From the NCBI GenBank assembly GCA_963819175.1, contig CAWFVJ010000007.1, positions 62,001 through 126,000 on the forward strand: a stretch of 64,000 nucleotides of DNA, written 5' to 3'. A program made the translations under genes and the position numbers. This DNA is from CAWBRT01 sp963819175. GTDB lineage: Bacteria > Acidobacteriota > Terriglobia > Terriglobales > Acidobacteriaceae. Below the pieces are notes generated by a model that was not told the DNA's origin, searched no databases, and worked only from the letters and a program-made list of their open reading frames with translations. Positions within the stretch are counted from its first letter, which is position 1. Every line of letters starts with the position of its first letter. Shown in pieces: positions 42,666-52,055 of this stretch.

Positions 42666-43337
42666 CTATCCCGCGATGCATTCCCCGAAGTAATCGGGGA
42701 CTTTCTGGATGTCTACAAGTTTTATTTTGACGCGTAGCACTAAATGAACATCGTTGATTTTTTCTTCCGATTGTTGGGGACTCAAGAGACGATCGGTTGT
42801 GATACTCACATCGGTGATAAGCCTGTCATCTTCCAACAAGCAATAAAACGGGTTTTCACCCGCTTCAGGTGGAAAGTCTTTCGCTTCCTGATGCTGTGAC
42901 ATTCTCAATCCATCCCACAACACCTTTATCCGATTATCCAAATCACCATGATGGATCAGATTACCGGGATCATCTCGCCTCAAGAACAGAATATCTATAG
43001 AGCAAGCGAGTCCCCAGAGGTTGTTCACCAGTGGCAGATAGCGATAACCGGAGTCTTGGAATTTATCCGCCATCTCGTCGGCGTAACTCCGGCCCAACAC
43101 TTGCTCCTCATCGCCCAACTTTTTCGGTTTGGCTAATTCAAGCAGTAGATGATGACGCTCCCACAATTCTTTGAGCTGCGGATGAAAGTATCGGCGTATC
43201 TGGTGCTTCTCCCGAAGATGACCGTCACGGCTAGTCTGAGGCGGTAGCGGCCCTTGATACACCAGACGAAATTCCACGGTTATTCCTTCCTCATCCTCCG
43301 GCCATCGTTCGTATCGGAATTCTACTCTGCTGCTCAT
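42666..43337 (-). CDS. Putative RusA-like endonuclease/phage-type protein
   Basis: 223 aa. The core HHGDLDNRIKVLWDGLRM followed by EDDRLITDVSI resembles the acidic active site of RusA-type Holliday-junction resolvases (DLDN-K and DD). The rest (VEFRYERWPEDEEGITVEF, HQIRRYFHPQLKELWERH) is not recognised. Lower G+C than the surroundings and its place beside integrase remnants suggest it came with a mobile element. Function is inferred at fold level only. Confidence 0.5.
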   Translation of the reverse strand: MSSRVEFRYERWPEDEEGITVEFRLVYQGPLPPQTSRDGHLREKHQIRRYFHPQLKELWERHHLLLELAKPKKLGDEEQVLGRSYADEMADKFQDSGYRYLPLVNNLWGLACSIDILFLRRDDPGNLIHHGDLDNRIKVLWDGLRMSQHQEAKDFPPEAGENPFYCLLEDDRLITDVSITTDRLLSPQQSEEKINDVHLVLRVKIKLVDIQKVPDYFGECIAG

Positions 43338-43415
43338 AACGAGCGCAGTATCTCATGGAATTTTAACAGGTTAGGGAATTTTGGTTAGTCTTGTTAATTA
43401 GTACCCTTGCACGGG

Positions 43416-44822
43416 TCAAGCAGCCAGCGTGGCATTCGGGGCCATACTCGTCAGGGGCTTCAATTCTCCGAGAATGGTTGGCAGCAGTTCAGCAACGGTG
43501 GGATGAATATGCATGGCACGTTGCATCACCGTGTACTGCGCCTTTGCATACATCAGGTCCAGAAGACAATGGATTACTTCGTCGCCGCCCGTGCCAAGGA
43601 TTGCAGCTCCCAATATCTGCTTGCTGTCGCCATCCACGAGAATCTTTATAAAACCGTTCGTCTCGCCTTTTTCCACTGCGCGTCGCACCCTGGTCATAGG
43701 GCGTTGGCCGATTAGCAGATTCCTAGTTGACTTGCGTGCCTCGGTTTCTGTAAGACCAGCACGGCCCAACGGTGGATCGATATAAAGGTTATAAGCGGTA
43801 ATCCGGTCGCTAACACGGCGCGAGTCGCCATCGAGCAGATTCGCTGCCACGATCTCATAATCGTTGTACGCGGTGTGCGTGAAAGCTCCTCTACCGTTGC
43901 AATCGCCGAGTGCCCAGATGCCGGGAACATTGGTTCTCAGTTGTTCATCTACGACAATGTAGCCCCGGTGGTCTGTCGCTACGCCCACTTTTTCGAGACC
44001 AAGATCGTCTGTGTTTGGCCTCCGGCCGACCGCCAGCAGAACATGGCTCCCAATCACCTCCCGCGAGCCTTCAGCACAATCGGCTGTCACTCTCACTCCA
44101 TCCGAATGCGGGCTAAACCCGATGCATTTACTGTTCAGGCGGACGTCAATCCCTTCCTGACCCATGATCTCTTCAACCGCTTTGGAAATATCCTCATCTT
44201 CACGCCCGATCAGATGAGGTCCCATCTCCAGAATTGTTACCTCGCTTCCAAAACGGCGGAACATCTGCCCGAACTCCAGACCAACGTAACTTCCTCCGAC
44301 GATCACCAGGTGCCTCGGCAAGAAATCAACATTCATCATGGAAGAATTTGTAAGGTAAGGAATCTCGTTCACACCCGGCAGAGACGGCACCACTGCACGG
44401 CCACCCACATTTATAAAAATGAGGTCCGAACTCAGCAGTTCGCTCCCCACTCGAATCTCTTTCCGCGACTCAAACCGTGCATGGCTTTGATATACGGTGC
44501 AGTTCTGCATCCCCCTCAGCCAGGTCTCAAGCCCGATCCGCGATTGTCCGGAAATAGCGTCTTTCCGCGCCTTCACTACCTTCATATCGGTGCTGATTGC
44601 GCCGTTAACAACGACTCCGTAGTCAGCAGCACGCAGCGCCAGGTGGGCCGCGTAAGCGCTGGCGACCATGGCCTTGGTCGGGGTGCAGCCGGTGTTCACG
44701 CAGGTGCCACCGAACAATTTCCGCTCGACAATGGCAACCTTCATGCCCGCCCCAGCCAGACGTCCTGCTAGAGATGGGCCCGCTTGGCCGGTTCCAATGA
44801 CGATGGCATCGTAGTTTGTCAT
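43416..44822 (-). CDS. Mercuric reductase-like FAD/NAD(P) disulfide oxidoreductase
   Basis: 468 aa class I flavoprotein disulfide reductase. FAD motif VIGTGQAGPSLAGRLAGAG, redox-active GGTCVNTGCTPTKAM, NAD motif IVGGSYVGLEFGQMF, second FAD motif GIWALGDCNGRGAFTH and a C-terminal dimerisation domain with VIHCLLDLMYA. It lacks the N-terminal metal-binding domain and the C-terminal vicinal Cys pair of true MerA, so its substrate is a different disulfide or quinone. Confidence 0.85.
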   Translation of the reverse strand: MTNYDAIVIGTGQAGPSLAGRLAGAGMKVAIVERKLFGGTCVNTGCTPTKAMVASAYAAHLALRAADYGVVVNGAISTDMKVVKARKDAISGQSRIGLETWLRGMQNCTVYQSHARFESRKEIRVGSELLSSDLIFINVGGRAVVPSLPGVNEIPYLTNSSMMNVDFLPRHLVIVGGSYVGLEFGQMFRRFGSEVTILEMGPHLIGREDEDISKAVEEIMGQEGIDVRLNSKCIGFSPHSDGVRVTADCAEGSREVIGSHVLLAVGRRPNTDDLGLEKVGVATDHRGYIVVDEQLRTNVPGIWALGDCNGRGAFTHTAYNDYEIVAANLLDGDSRRVSDRITAYNLYIDPPLGRAGLTETEARKSTRNLLIGQRPMTRVRRAVEKGETNGFIKILVDGDSKQILGAAILGTGGDEVIHCLLDLMYAKAQYTVMQRAMHIHPTVAELLPTILGELKPLTSMAPNATLAA

Positions 44823-44893
44823 GCCCAGTCCCTTACACGCGGTGGCGATTCCTCAGGCAGCCCCGACACAGTAGCTATCGGACAGAACGGGAA

Positions 44894-45295
44894 TCAGGCC
44901 GCATGCTCAACCCATGGTACCCGCCACGCCGGAGCCTCGAAGGGCTCGGCGAAGTACTGAGTCTCGTGGACGACCTTTTCATTCCGAAATTCCATAATGC
45001 TCACTGTCTGGTAAGACTTGGTGCCTTCGTAGTTGATTGCGTACTCCGTTACCCACAACTCCCCCGCTCCCACAATGCGGCGAATATTGAAGCCGCCAGG
45101 CTTTCCTGGATGATGTCCCCGCAACGCTTGCAAGTTGCGGCGGCCACGAATCCTCTCGCCCGACTGCGGGTATTCACAGATCACGTTTTCGTCGTAAATG
45201 TCGTGTTCTGCTACCACATCTCCCGCGGCGGATGCGGCCCAGTGCTGCTCCAATAGCGCTTTAATTCCACCTGTCTTCATGTTCTGCATCCCCAT
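44894..45295 (-). CDS. SnoaL-like/NTF2-fold protein
   Basis: 133 aa, about one NTF2-like domain: LLEQHWAASAAGDVVAEHDI, YDENVICEYPQSGERIRGRR, LWVTEYAINYEGTKSYQTVS, VVHETQYFAEPFEAP. Common small binding or enzyme fold; ligand unknown. Alternative starts lie 2 and 5 codons in. Downstream of the flavoprotein in the reverse direction is a short gap only. Confidence 0.7.
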   Translation of the reverse strand: MGMQNMKTGGIKALLEQHWAASAAGDVVAEHDIYDENVICEYPQSGERIRGRRNLQALRGHHPGKPGGFNIRRIVGAGELWVTEYAINYEGTKSYQTVSIMEFRNEKVVHETQYFAEPFEAPAWRVPWVEHAA

Positions 45296-45395
45296 CCGCC
45301 AACCGGCTGAATCGGCTCGGGTTCATAGCTCGCCAAACCCCGAGATCAGTGCGATCTCGCAGAATGACGTACTCTCGTTCGAAGCGCGGACTGCC

Positions 45396-46823
45396 CTAAG
45401 CTGCGATCGGCGTTGTTCCCGGGCTGCTCGCAGCCGGCAAAACGAACGGGAGTCCGGCGGCCTTCCATGCGTCGAACCCTCCAACCAGGTTCGCGACCTG
45501 CCCAACGCCTTCGCGGAGAAGCAGGCTTGTCGCAATCGCGCTTCGGTATCCGCCCTGGCAGTGGACCACGTAGGACTGTTGGCGGTCGAGAACACCAGAT
45601 CGCGCAGCCAACTGGCCGAGTGGGATCGAAATTGAGTTTGCGATGGCGCCTTGGCTGATTTCAATCGGCTCCCGCACATCTATCACGCAAGGCCGAGTGG
45701 CCTGATCCGCAAGCATCGCGGCAAGGTCCTGCACGCCGATCTGCGGAATCGAGTTCAGAGCGTAGCCCGCATTCGTCCATCCGCTCACGCCATCTTCGAG
45801 ATAGCCGATTACGTTCTCCATGCCGACGCGTGCCAGTCGCATCTGGGACTCGCGCACTCGATTGGGATCTTCTCCGACAATCACAATGCGGGCGTCCAGT
45901 CCCAAGACGCGAGCCGCCCAGGAGGCGTATTGCCCCGCGAGCGAGATCTGAACTGATGCGGGTACGTGGCCGGCGCCAAACTGAGCCGGCGGACGTGTAT
46001 CGAGCACAATCACCCGCTCTGCCTGGAGGCGCAGCACTTCGGTGGCAGGCAAGGCCGGAAGCGCCGCCAGCGTGGAAAGCCGGGCTGCGCCCATGCGGTT
46101 CAGTTCGACATCTCGCGTGAAGTACTCGGGCCTCGGAGGGAGATTGTCGGTCAACAAATGTACGAACTCGCCTTCGCTACGCGCCTGTAACGCATAGTTG
46201 AAGCGTCGCTCCCTCCCAATCGTTGATGAACTGTCGGCACTCATTTGACGGCCGCAGAGTGAACCAGCGCCATGCGCCGGAAATATCTCGGTCTCATCCG
46301 GAAGCCGTAAGAGTTTCTGGTGCAAGCTTCGATAAAGAAGTGCAGCCAATTGCTCTGGCGTGTGGTTTTCTGAAAGGTCTGGACGGCCGACGTCGCCGAT
46401 GAACAGGGTGTCGCCGGTGAACAGCACGCCGGGGCGATTCGGCTGGTCAACATCATTCATCAGGATGCAGACACTTTCCAGCGTATGTCCGGGCGTTTGA
46501 AGGAACTGCAACCGGCATGCCCCAAACTGAATGACATCGCTGTCCTTAACCGGGATGTGTGGAAACGTCGCGCCGGATCCCTCACCGATGTAAACGCTGG
46601 CGCCAGTACGCTCCGCCAGTTCCCGATGACCGGAGACAAAGTCGGCATGAAGATGCGTTTCGATAACGTGCTTGATTGTCACTCCGATGCGCGCGGCAGT
46701 TTCGAGATAGAGGTCAACGTCGCGTTGCGGATCGATGACGGCGGCCACACCTTCGGAGGAAACGAAATAGGAAGCGTGAGCAAGGCAGGAAAGGTAGAAC
46801 CGATCAACTCGTACACTGTCCAT
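45396..46823 (-). CDS. Persulfide dioxygenase-rhodanese fusion (metallo-beta-lactamase fold)
   Basis: 475 aa from MDSVRVDRFYLSCLAHASYF. N-terminal ETHE1-type metallo-beta-lactamase domain with ETHLHADFVSGHRELAERTG, GHTLESVCIL, FTGDTLFIGDVGRPDL, then two rhodanese domains (about 255-350 and 370-470). The last has the active cysteine in VHCQGGYRS and DVREPIEISQGAI; the first lacks a Cys loop. Such fusions oxidise persulfides to sulfite/thiosulfate. It is divergent from the peroxiredoxin gene and sits with other sulfur-related genes. Confidence 0.85.
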   Translation of the reverse strand: MDSVRVDRFYLSCLAHASYFVSSEGVAAVIDPQRDVDLYLETAARIGVTIKHVIETHLHADFVSGHRELAERTGASVYIGEGSGATFPHIPVKDSDVIQFGACRLQFLQTPGHTLESVCILMNDVDQPNRPGVLFTGDTLFIGDVGRPDLSENHTPEQLAALLYRSLHQKLLRLPDETEIFPAHGAGSLCGRQMSADSSSTIGRERRFNYALQARSEGEFVHLLTDNLPPRPEYFTRDVELNRMGAARLSTLAALPALPATEVLRLQAERVIVLDTRPPAQFGAGHVPASVQISLAGQYASWAARVLGLDARIVIVGEDPNRVRESQMRLARVGMENVIGYLEDGVSGWTNAGYALNSIPQIGVQDLAAMLADQATRPCVIDVREPIEISQGAIANSISIPLGQLAARSGVLDRQQSYVVHCQGGYRSAIATSLLLREGVGQVANLVGGFDAWKAAGLPFVLPAASSPGTTPIAA

Positions 46824-47006
46824 CTCCGCACCTCGGCGCGGACGGATTAAGGTATTCTGGGCAACCCTCATTTTCGAATCGTACTCACACGCGGGCAACC
46901 CAGCATTTCAAGTGGTCTTCTTACAACGCTGCTGGAATAGTGTTGTTGTATTCGAATGTCGCTGGACTGCAAGGGTTGCCTGATCAGCCAGCACTGTGGA
47001 GGATGA

Positions 47007-47687
47007 ATGTCACTGCGCATCAACGATGTAGCCCCAGACTTCAATGCCGAAACCACGCAAGGTACGATCCACTTTCACGAATGGATTGGCGATGGCTGGG
47101 CTGTCTTGTTTTCCCACCCCAAGGATTTCACCCCTGTGTGCACTACTGAGCTCGGATACATGGCCGGGCTACAACCCGAATTCGCTAAGCGCAATACCAA
47201 AATTATTGGTCTGAGCGTGGACCCTATCGGCGATCACCAGAAGTGGGCGCACGACATCGAGGAGACCCAGGGCCACAAGGTGAACTATCCGATGATCGGC
47301 GACCCGGAGCTCAAAATCGCCAAACTCTATGACATGTTGCCCGCCGAAAGCGGGGAGAGCTGTGCAGGCCGTACTGCAGCCGACAATGCCACGGTACGTA
47401 CGGTTTTCGTTATCGGCCCGGATAAGAAAATCAAGCTCCAGCTCAGCTATCCGATGAGCACCGGCCGAAACTTCGACGAAGTGTTGCGCGTCCTGGATTC
47501 GATCCAGCTCACGGCCAAGCACAAGGTGGCAACACCGGTGAACTGGAAGCAGGGTGAGGATGTCATCATTCTGCCTTCGGTACCGGACGCAGAAGCCCGG
47601 AGACAGTTCCCGGAAGGATGGAGGGCGCCTAAGCCGTACCTCCGCATCGTGCGACAACCAGGGTCCGCGAAGCCAGAGGCAGCATAG
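47007..47687 (+). CDS. Peroxiredoxin (1-Cys, Prx6/AhpC-TSA type)
   Basis: 226 aa: peroxidatic Cys in DFTPVCTTELGYMA (about residue 48), LSVDPIGDHQKWAHDIEE, YPMSTGRNFDEVLRVLDSIQ, and the long C-terminal Prx6-like arm VNWKQGEDVIILPSV. Peroxide detoxification in the cytosol. The gap to the divergent persulfide dioxygenase (184 bp) may hold a shared control region. Confidence 0.92.
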   Translation: MSLRINDVAPDFNAETTQGTIHFHEWIGDGWAVLFSHPKDFTPVCTTELGYMAGLQPEFAKRNTKIIGLSVDPIGDHQKWAHDIEETQGHKVNYPMIGDPELKIAKLYDMLPAESGESCAGRTAADNATVRTVFVIGPDKKIKLQLSYPMSTGRNFDEVLRVLDSIQLTAKHKVATPVNWKQGEDVIILPSVPDAEARRQFPEGWRAPKPYLRIVRQPGSAKPEAA

Positions 47688-47774
47688 CAACTACGAATCT
47701 GGACAACTGGCGAACGCTTCGGAATTCGGAGTGTGCAAAGACCCGCGCCTGCAAGCGAAGCGGGGGTGAGAACC

Positions 47775-48999
47775 GTGGAACCACGCGAGTGCGACATAGC
47801 AACGCGAATCGTTCATGCTGGTGAGCGGCAGCAATGGCCGACGGGCATGCCCGTCGCCACGCCGATATATGCCTCGTCGACGTTCACTTATTCCTCCATG
47901 ACCGAGATGGACAAGGTGTTCGCGGGCGAAAACGACCGGGTACGTCTATTCGCGTTACGGCAATCCTACGGTCGCCGCCTTGCAAGACGCTTTGCAGGCA
48001 CTGGAGGGCGGTGCGGGCGCCTGTGCCTACGCCTCAGGTATGGCGGCGCTGCACGCCGCTCTCCTGGCCTGCGAAGTTACTTCGGGAGCCACCGTGCTGG
48101 CCTCGCAGGACCTCTACGGGGCAACCCTCGACCTGCTGGTAAAAGTCTTCAGCCTGTTTGGCGTCACTACGGTCACATGCGATTTCAGTGATCTGCAGTC
48201 GCTTTCGGCCAAGGCGCGCGGAGTTCGTCCACGGGTGCTCGTGACCGAGACAATTTCCAACCCATTGCTGAAGGTCTGCGACCTGCCGGTGTGTGCCGAG
48301 ATTGCCCACGGCGTTGGCGCCCGGCTGATTGTGGATAACACCTTTGCCACCCCGTATCTCTGTCGACCCATTGAACACGGTGCCGATTTTGTCGTCCACA
48401 GCGCCACCAAGTATTTGAGCGGCCATGCCGATGTAATTGGCGGTGTGGTAGTGGTTCGCGATGTGGCCGACCATGCGGCGCTGGTCAGCATCATGAAATT
48501 GGCGGGCGGTATCCTAGGCCCCTGGGAGGCGCACGAGATCCTTCGCGGCGTCAAAACGCTTGCCTTACGCTTGGAGCGGCAGTGCGGCAATGCGCGTCAC
48601 ATAGCGGAACAACTCGCCACCGATCGTCGCGTTTCTCGCATCCATTACCCGGGTATAGACGGTCAGGGAGCAGAGCCGGTATTTCGCCGCATACTGCGTC
48701 CGCCTCACGCCGGCGCAATGATCTCCATCGAGCTGCCGGCAAACTCCCGCGAATCCGCGTTCAAATTCATGGATGCCCTGCGGCTCTGTGTCCGCTCAAC
48801 CAGCCTGGGAGATGTCTTCACCAGCGTGCTGCACCCGGCAACGGCCTCCCACCGCGAAATGCCCCCCACGCGCCGCCGGCAAGTGGGCATCAGTGATGGT
48901 CTGATTCGAATGTCCGTAGGGATAGAGGACGCGCGAGACATACTAGACGACATCGGACAGGCGCTTGAGGCAGCCACCTCAAACGAACGCGCGGCCTAG
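47775..48999 (+). CDS. Cystathionine gamma-synthase/lyase-family PLP enzyme (one frameshift)
   Basis: Trans-sulfuration family enzyme, about 408 aa when whole. The start (GTG 47775, VEPRECDIATRIVHAGERQQ) reads to FAGENDR. At the G3 run 47938-47940 one G too many moves the frame; the next frame continues YVYSRYGNPTVAALQDAL, ASGMAALHAALLACE, VDNTFATPYLCRP, and the PLP-Lys motif VVHSATKYLSGHADVIGG. The family covers gamma-synthase, gamma-lyase and methionine gamma-lyase. Probably an indel error, since both parts are conserved. Follows peroxiredoxin by about 85 nt. Confidence 0.88.
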
Positions 49000-49001
49000 A
49001 A

Positions 49002-49117
49002 GGCTGCTGAAAAACGCGCCGAAGCAACGAGCGAGGGGCTACGCAATGTATGTAGCACGAACTCTTTGCACCACGGGCTGTGTCTTCGAACTGCGCGAAA
49101 TCTGTTTTTCAGCAGCC
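49002..49117. repeat. MITE-like element with CTAG flanks
   Basis: Perfect 14-bp terminal inverted repeats GGCTGCTGAAAAAC (49002-49015) and GTTTTTCAGCAGCC (49104-49117). Flanked by CTAGA at 48996-49000 and 49120-49124, i.e. a CTAG target duplication as with IS5-type elements. The ~90-bp interior is non-coding. A non-autonomous miniature element inserted just after the PLP-enzyme stop. Confidence 0.75.
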
Positions 49118-49233
49118 CGCTAGAACCCCTCGCCAGCAGTGTCAACCCTTGTACCAGTAAAATGATTCAGCGTTTCATTGCGATGAGCCGCTGGCCTAAA
49201 CTCTATAGAGGGGTTAGAGGTATCCATAAAGAT

Positions 49234-50490
49234 ATGACGAATATCGCGCTCGCTACTGGACAACTGAGTCATGAACAGAAACTGGACCGCCTTGCCAAGG
49301 TTGCCGTCCGAGTAGGACTGGGGCTGAACCCAGGACAAGAGCTCGTGATGACTGCATCGATAGACGCGCTGCCGCTGGCACGACGCATCACGGAGCAGGC
49401 CTACCGTGCCGGCGCTTCACTGGTCACAACTTTCTATAGCGACGATGAATCGTCATTGATGCGCTATCGCTTCGCACCCAATGCAAGCTTTGATCGAGCT
49501 CCGAAATGGCTGTACGACGGATTGGCCGCAGCCTTCAAGAGCGGTGCGGCACGGCTGGCGATTGCGGGCGCGAATCCACTGCTCCTCTCCAATGAAGATC
49601 CTGAAAAGGTTGGCCGGGCAAATCGCGCACTTTCGGTTGCTTACCGGCCCGCAATGGAGTTAATTACGCGGCACGAGATCAACTGGACGATTGTCGCAAG
49701 CGCTACTCCGGCCTGGGCGACGGCGATGTTTCCTGACGATCCACCGGATATTGCTGTAGGCAAGCTCTGGAACGCGATCTTCGAGACGTCGCGTATCGAT
49801 GCCGACGATCCGGTTGCCGCATGGAAAGCACATGATGCCGGACTGCAAAGGCGGGCGGCGTATTTGAACGAAAAGCGCTACACAGCACTGCAATACCGCG
49901 GGCCTGGAACTGATTTCCGACTTGGGCTGGCTGATGACCATCTCTGGCTCGGCGGCGGCACGACCGCAGGCAACGGTATCTATTGCATTCCCAACATGCC
50001 CACGGAAGAGGTATTCACCACACCGCACAAAGACCGCGCCGAAGGTACCGTGACAGCCACTAAGCCGCTTTCGTACCAGGGTACGATGATCGAAGGAATC
50101 CAGGTGCGCTTTGCAGGCGGACGCATTGTGGAGGCACGCGCAACAAAAGGTCAGGAAGTGCTGCAGAAACTGATCGACACCGACGAAGGCGCACGGCGGT
50201 TGGGCGAGGTGGCGCTGGTGCCGCAGTCTTCGCCCATTGCCCACAGCGGACTGCTGTTTTTCAATACGCTGTTCGATGAAAACGCTGCCTCTCATATTGC
50301 GTTGGGACAGGCTTATAGTTCCTGCCTGCGCGATGGCGACAAGCTGGCCTCCGAGCAACTTGCGGCCAAGGGCGCGAACGACAGCCTGATCCACGTTGAC
50401 TGGATGATCGGCTCTGACAAGCTCGATATAGACGGTATCACTGGTTCGAAGACAGTCGAACCTCTCATGAGGCAGGGCGAATGGGTCTAA
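49234..50490 (+). CDS. M29-family metallo-aminopeptidase (thermophilic aminopeptidase type)
   Basis: 418 aa from MTNIALATGQLSHEQKLDRL. Family features: VRVGLGLNPGQELVMTASID, EQAYRAGASLVTTFYSDD, TDFRLGLADDHLWLGGG, NMPTEEVFTTPHKDRAEGTV, and SFNTLFDENAASHIALGQAY-like LFFNTLFDENAASHIALG, with His/Glu/Asp metal ligands in these blocks. Ends IHVDWMIGSDKLDIDGIT. Releases N-terminal residues from peptides; cytosolic. The earlier ORF start at 49066 lies in the MITE and is rejected. Confidence 0.9.
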   Translation: MTNIALATGQLSHEQKLDRLAKVAVRVGLGLNPGQELVMTASIDALPLARRITEQAYRAGASLVTTFYSDDESSLMRYRFAPNASFDRAPKWLYDGLAAAFKSGAARLAIAGANPLLLSNEDPEKVGRANRALSVAYRPAMELITRHEINWTIVASATPAWATAMFPDDPPDIAVGKLWNAIFETSRIDADDPVAAWKAHDAGLQRRAAYLNEKRYTALQYRGPGTDFRLGLADDHLWLGGGTTAGNGIYCIPNMPTEEVFTTPHKDRAEGTVTATKPLSYQGTMIEGIQVRFAGGRIVEARATKGQEVLQKLIDTDEGARRLGEVALVPQSSPIAHSGLLFFNTLFDENAASHIALGQAYSSCLRDGDKLASEQLAAKGANDSLIHVDWMIGSDKLDIDGITGSKTVEPLMRQGEWV

Positions 50491-50520
50491 TCAGTCACTA
50501 AAATTAAGAGAGGGGAATTC

Positions 50521-51495
50521 ATGATTTATCGTCAGCTTCCGCGAATCGGGATTCAGCTATCAGTGATCGGCCTGGGTGGGCACGAGTACTTGCCCGATGG
50601 CCAGTTGCGGGGCTTCCAGGAAGACTTTGCCCGAGCCACCACGCCGGGGCAGCTCTTCGCCGGCTTTGGGGGAGAGAAACGGCGTCGCATCGTGAAGCTC
50701 GCCTACGACCGCGGGATCAACTTCTACGACGCCACGCAAGATTCCGAGAAGGAAGCCCTCGGCCGCACCTTGCGAGAGATGCCGCCGCCCTTCGAGGTCT
50801 ATGTGCAGACCCGTCCCGAGCAGATGATGTACGATCGCGATCCCGGCAATCGAAAGATGGCGGACTACCCGCTACTCAAGGCAGAAGTCCAGCGGATACT
50901 GAAACTCATGGGCCGCGAACGGCTGGACTTCCTTAATCTCGGCATTACGCCTGAGGCGTGGCGTTCCGATGCAGAGTACCTCCCTCGATTCCGATCCACC
51001 ATCGAACGGCTGAAACAGGACGGCCTCATCAGGTGCGCCACCGCCGACACCTTCCGCGGTCAGGAGACGTATCTGCAAATGATTGCTTCCGGAGGGTTCG
51101 ACAGTATCTTTATCAACCTCAACGTTGCCGACGTGGCGAGCCGGGGACGCGTTCTCCCATCCGCGCGTGAGCAAGGTCTTGCTGTGCTAGGCCGCGAGGT
51201 GTTCATGAAAGGCGAGCTATTCAAGATGGGATCGGAAGCCGGGCTGACTGATCGCGCCCGTCTCGCCCAGACCGCACTCCGGTGGGCGCTTGCCGTGCCG
51301 GAGCTAACGTGCATGGTAGTCGGGGCCGCCGAGCCGGAGCATCTGGAGTGGACGTTGGCCGTACTCGATGCTCCCGACTTGAACGCAGATGACCGTGCGA
51401 TTATCGAGCGGCTTCGCACCTCGCGCTTGTACCAGACGTTCGAGGAACAGCGGTACCGCGAGTTTCTCGCTGAAGCTCTGCCCACCAGAATCTGA
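50521..51495 (+). CDS. Aldo/keto reductase-family oxidoreductase
   Basis: 324 aa. Barrel with VIGLGGHEYLPDG, YDRGINFYDATQDSEKEALG (catalytic Asp/Tyr region), FEVYVQTRP, LDFLNLGI, GLIRCATADTFRGQE, and the cofactor loop MVVGAAEPEHLEWTL. The catalytic Lys/His pair of classical AKRs is not obvious (VQTRP, LNLGI), so activity is uncertain. ATG at 50521 has GAGAGGGGAA upstream. 31 nt after the aminopeptidase. Confidence 0.8.
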   Translation: MIYRQLPRIGIQLSVIGLGGHEYLPDGQLRGFQEDFARATTPGQLFAGFGGEKRRRIVKLAYDRGINFYDATQDSEKEALGRTLREMPPPFEVYVQTRPEQMMYDRDPGNRKMADYPLLKAEVQRILKLMGRERLDFLNLGITPEAWRSDAEYLPRFRSTIERLKQDGLIRCATADTFRGQETYLQMIASGGFDSIFINLNVADVASRGRVLPSAREQGLAVLGREVFMKGELFKMGSEAGLTDRARLAQTALRWALAVPELTCMVVGAAEPEHLEWTLAVLDAPDLNADDRAIIERLRTSRLYQTFEEQRYREFLAEALPTRI

Positions 51496-52055
51496 CAATT
51501 AAGGTACCAGCCGTTAGAGATTTCGCTCCCAGAAGATATCTGGAGCCAGCGCGATGGGGCGTTTCTTGTAACTGATTCCGAGGCGGTCGAGTTCGGCCAG
51601 AATGGCATCGATCGCGATAGGCGCGGATTGGCGGGACCCGAAGTTCACCTTGAGCGAAGCCAGCCTTCCCACTACTCCGCCAGACAAATCTGACGAAGCA
51701 CCTCTAAAGCAATCAATAGAGTTGGGTACTCCTCGGCCCTTTGCGGTCAGGGCACGTGTGCCGTGATCCCGTCATGCAAACGCATGATACGCAAGTATTT
51801 ATACGGTTCAAATTCGCAACATATGTGCCGTCAAGCAATTTGAATGGCAAGAAAGAGCCAAATCGGGCAGATTGGCGTGGGCCGGAGGGTCCGCATACTC
51901 AAGTTCAAACAATCACATTTGCGCGGCCTTGATGCCCGCCCGGATAGAGAACGCGTTCGCAGGGGGCGAAGGGAGTCTTAGCGAGATACGAATTGCGTTC
52001 TTTCGACGCTTTGCTGAAACTCGTGCGCACACCCCCAAGGAGGATTGCTCACCAT
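51496..52055 (-). other. Intergenic region with a possible 3' gene fragment
   Basis: About 560 bp. On the reverse strand 51519-51668 reads KVNFGSRQSAPIAIDAILAE and LDRLGISYKKRPIALAPDIF before a stop, protein-like but with no start and no recognised family. Another frame just upstream reads EEYPTLLIALEVLRQICLAE. Probably a broken gene; the remainder (51750-52030) shows nothing. Confidence 0.35.

Noticed and set aside
43416..44822. True mercuric reductase MerA
   Set aside because: No N-terminal heavy-metal domain, no C-terminal vicinal cysteines, and no mer genes nearby.
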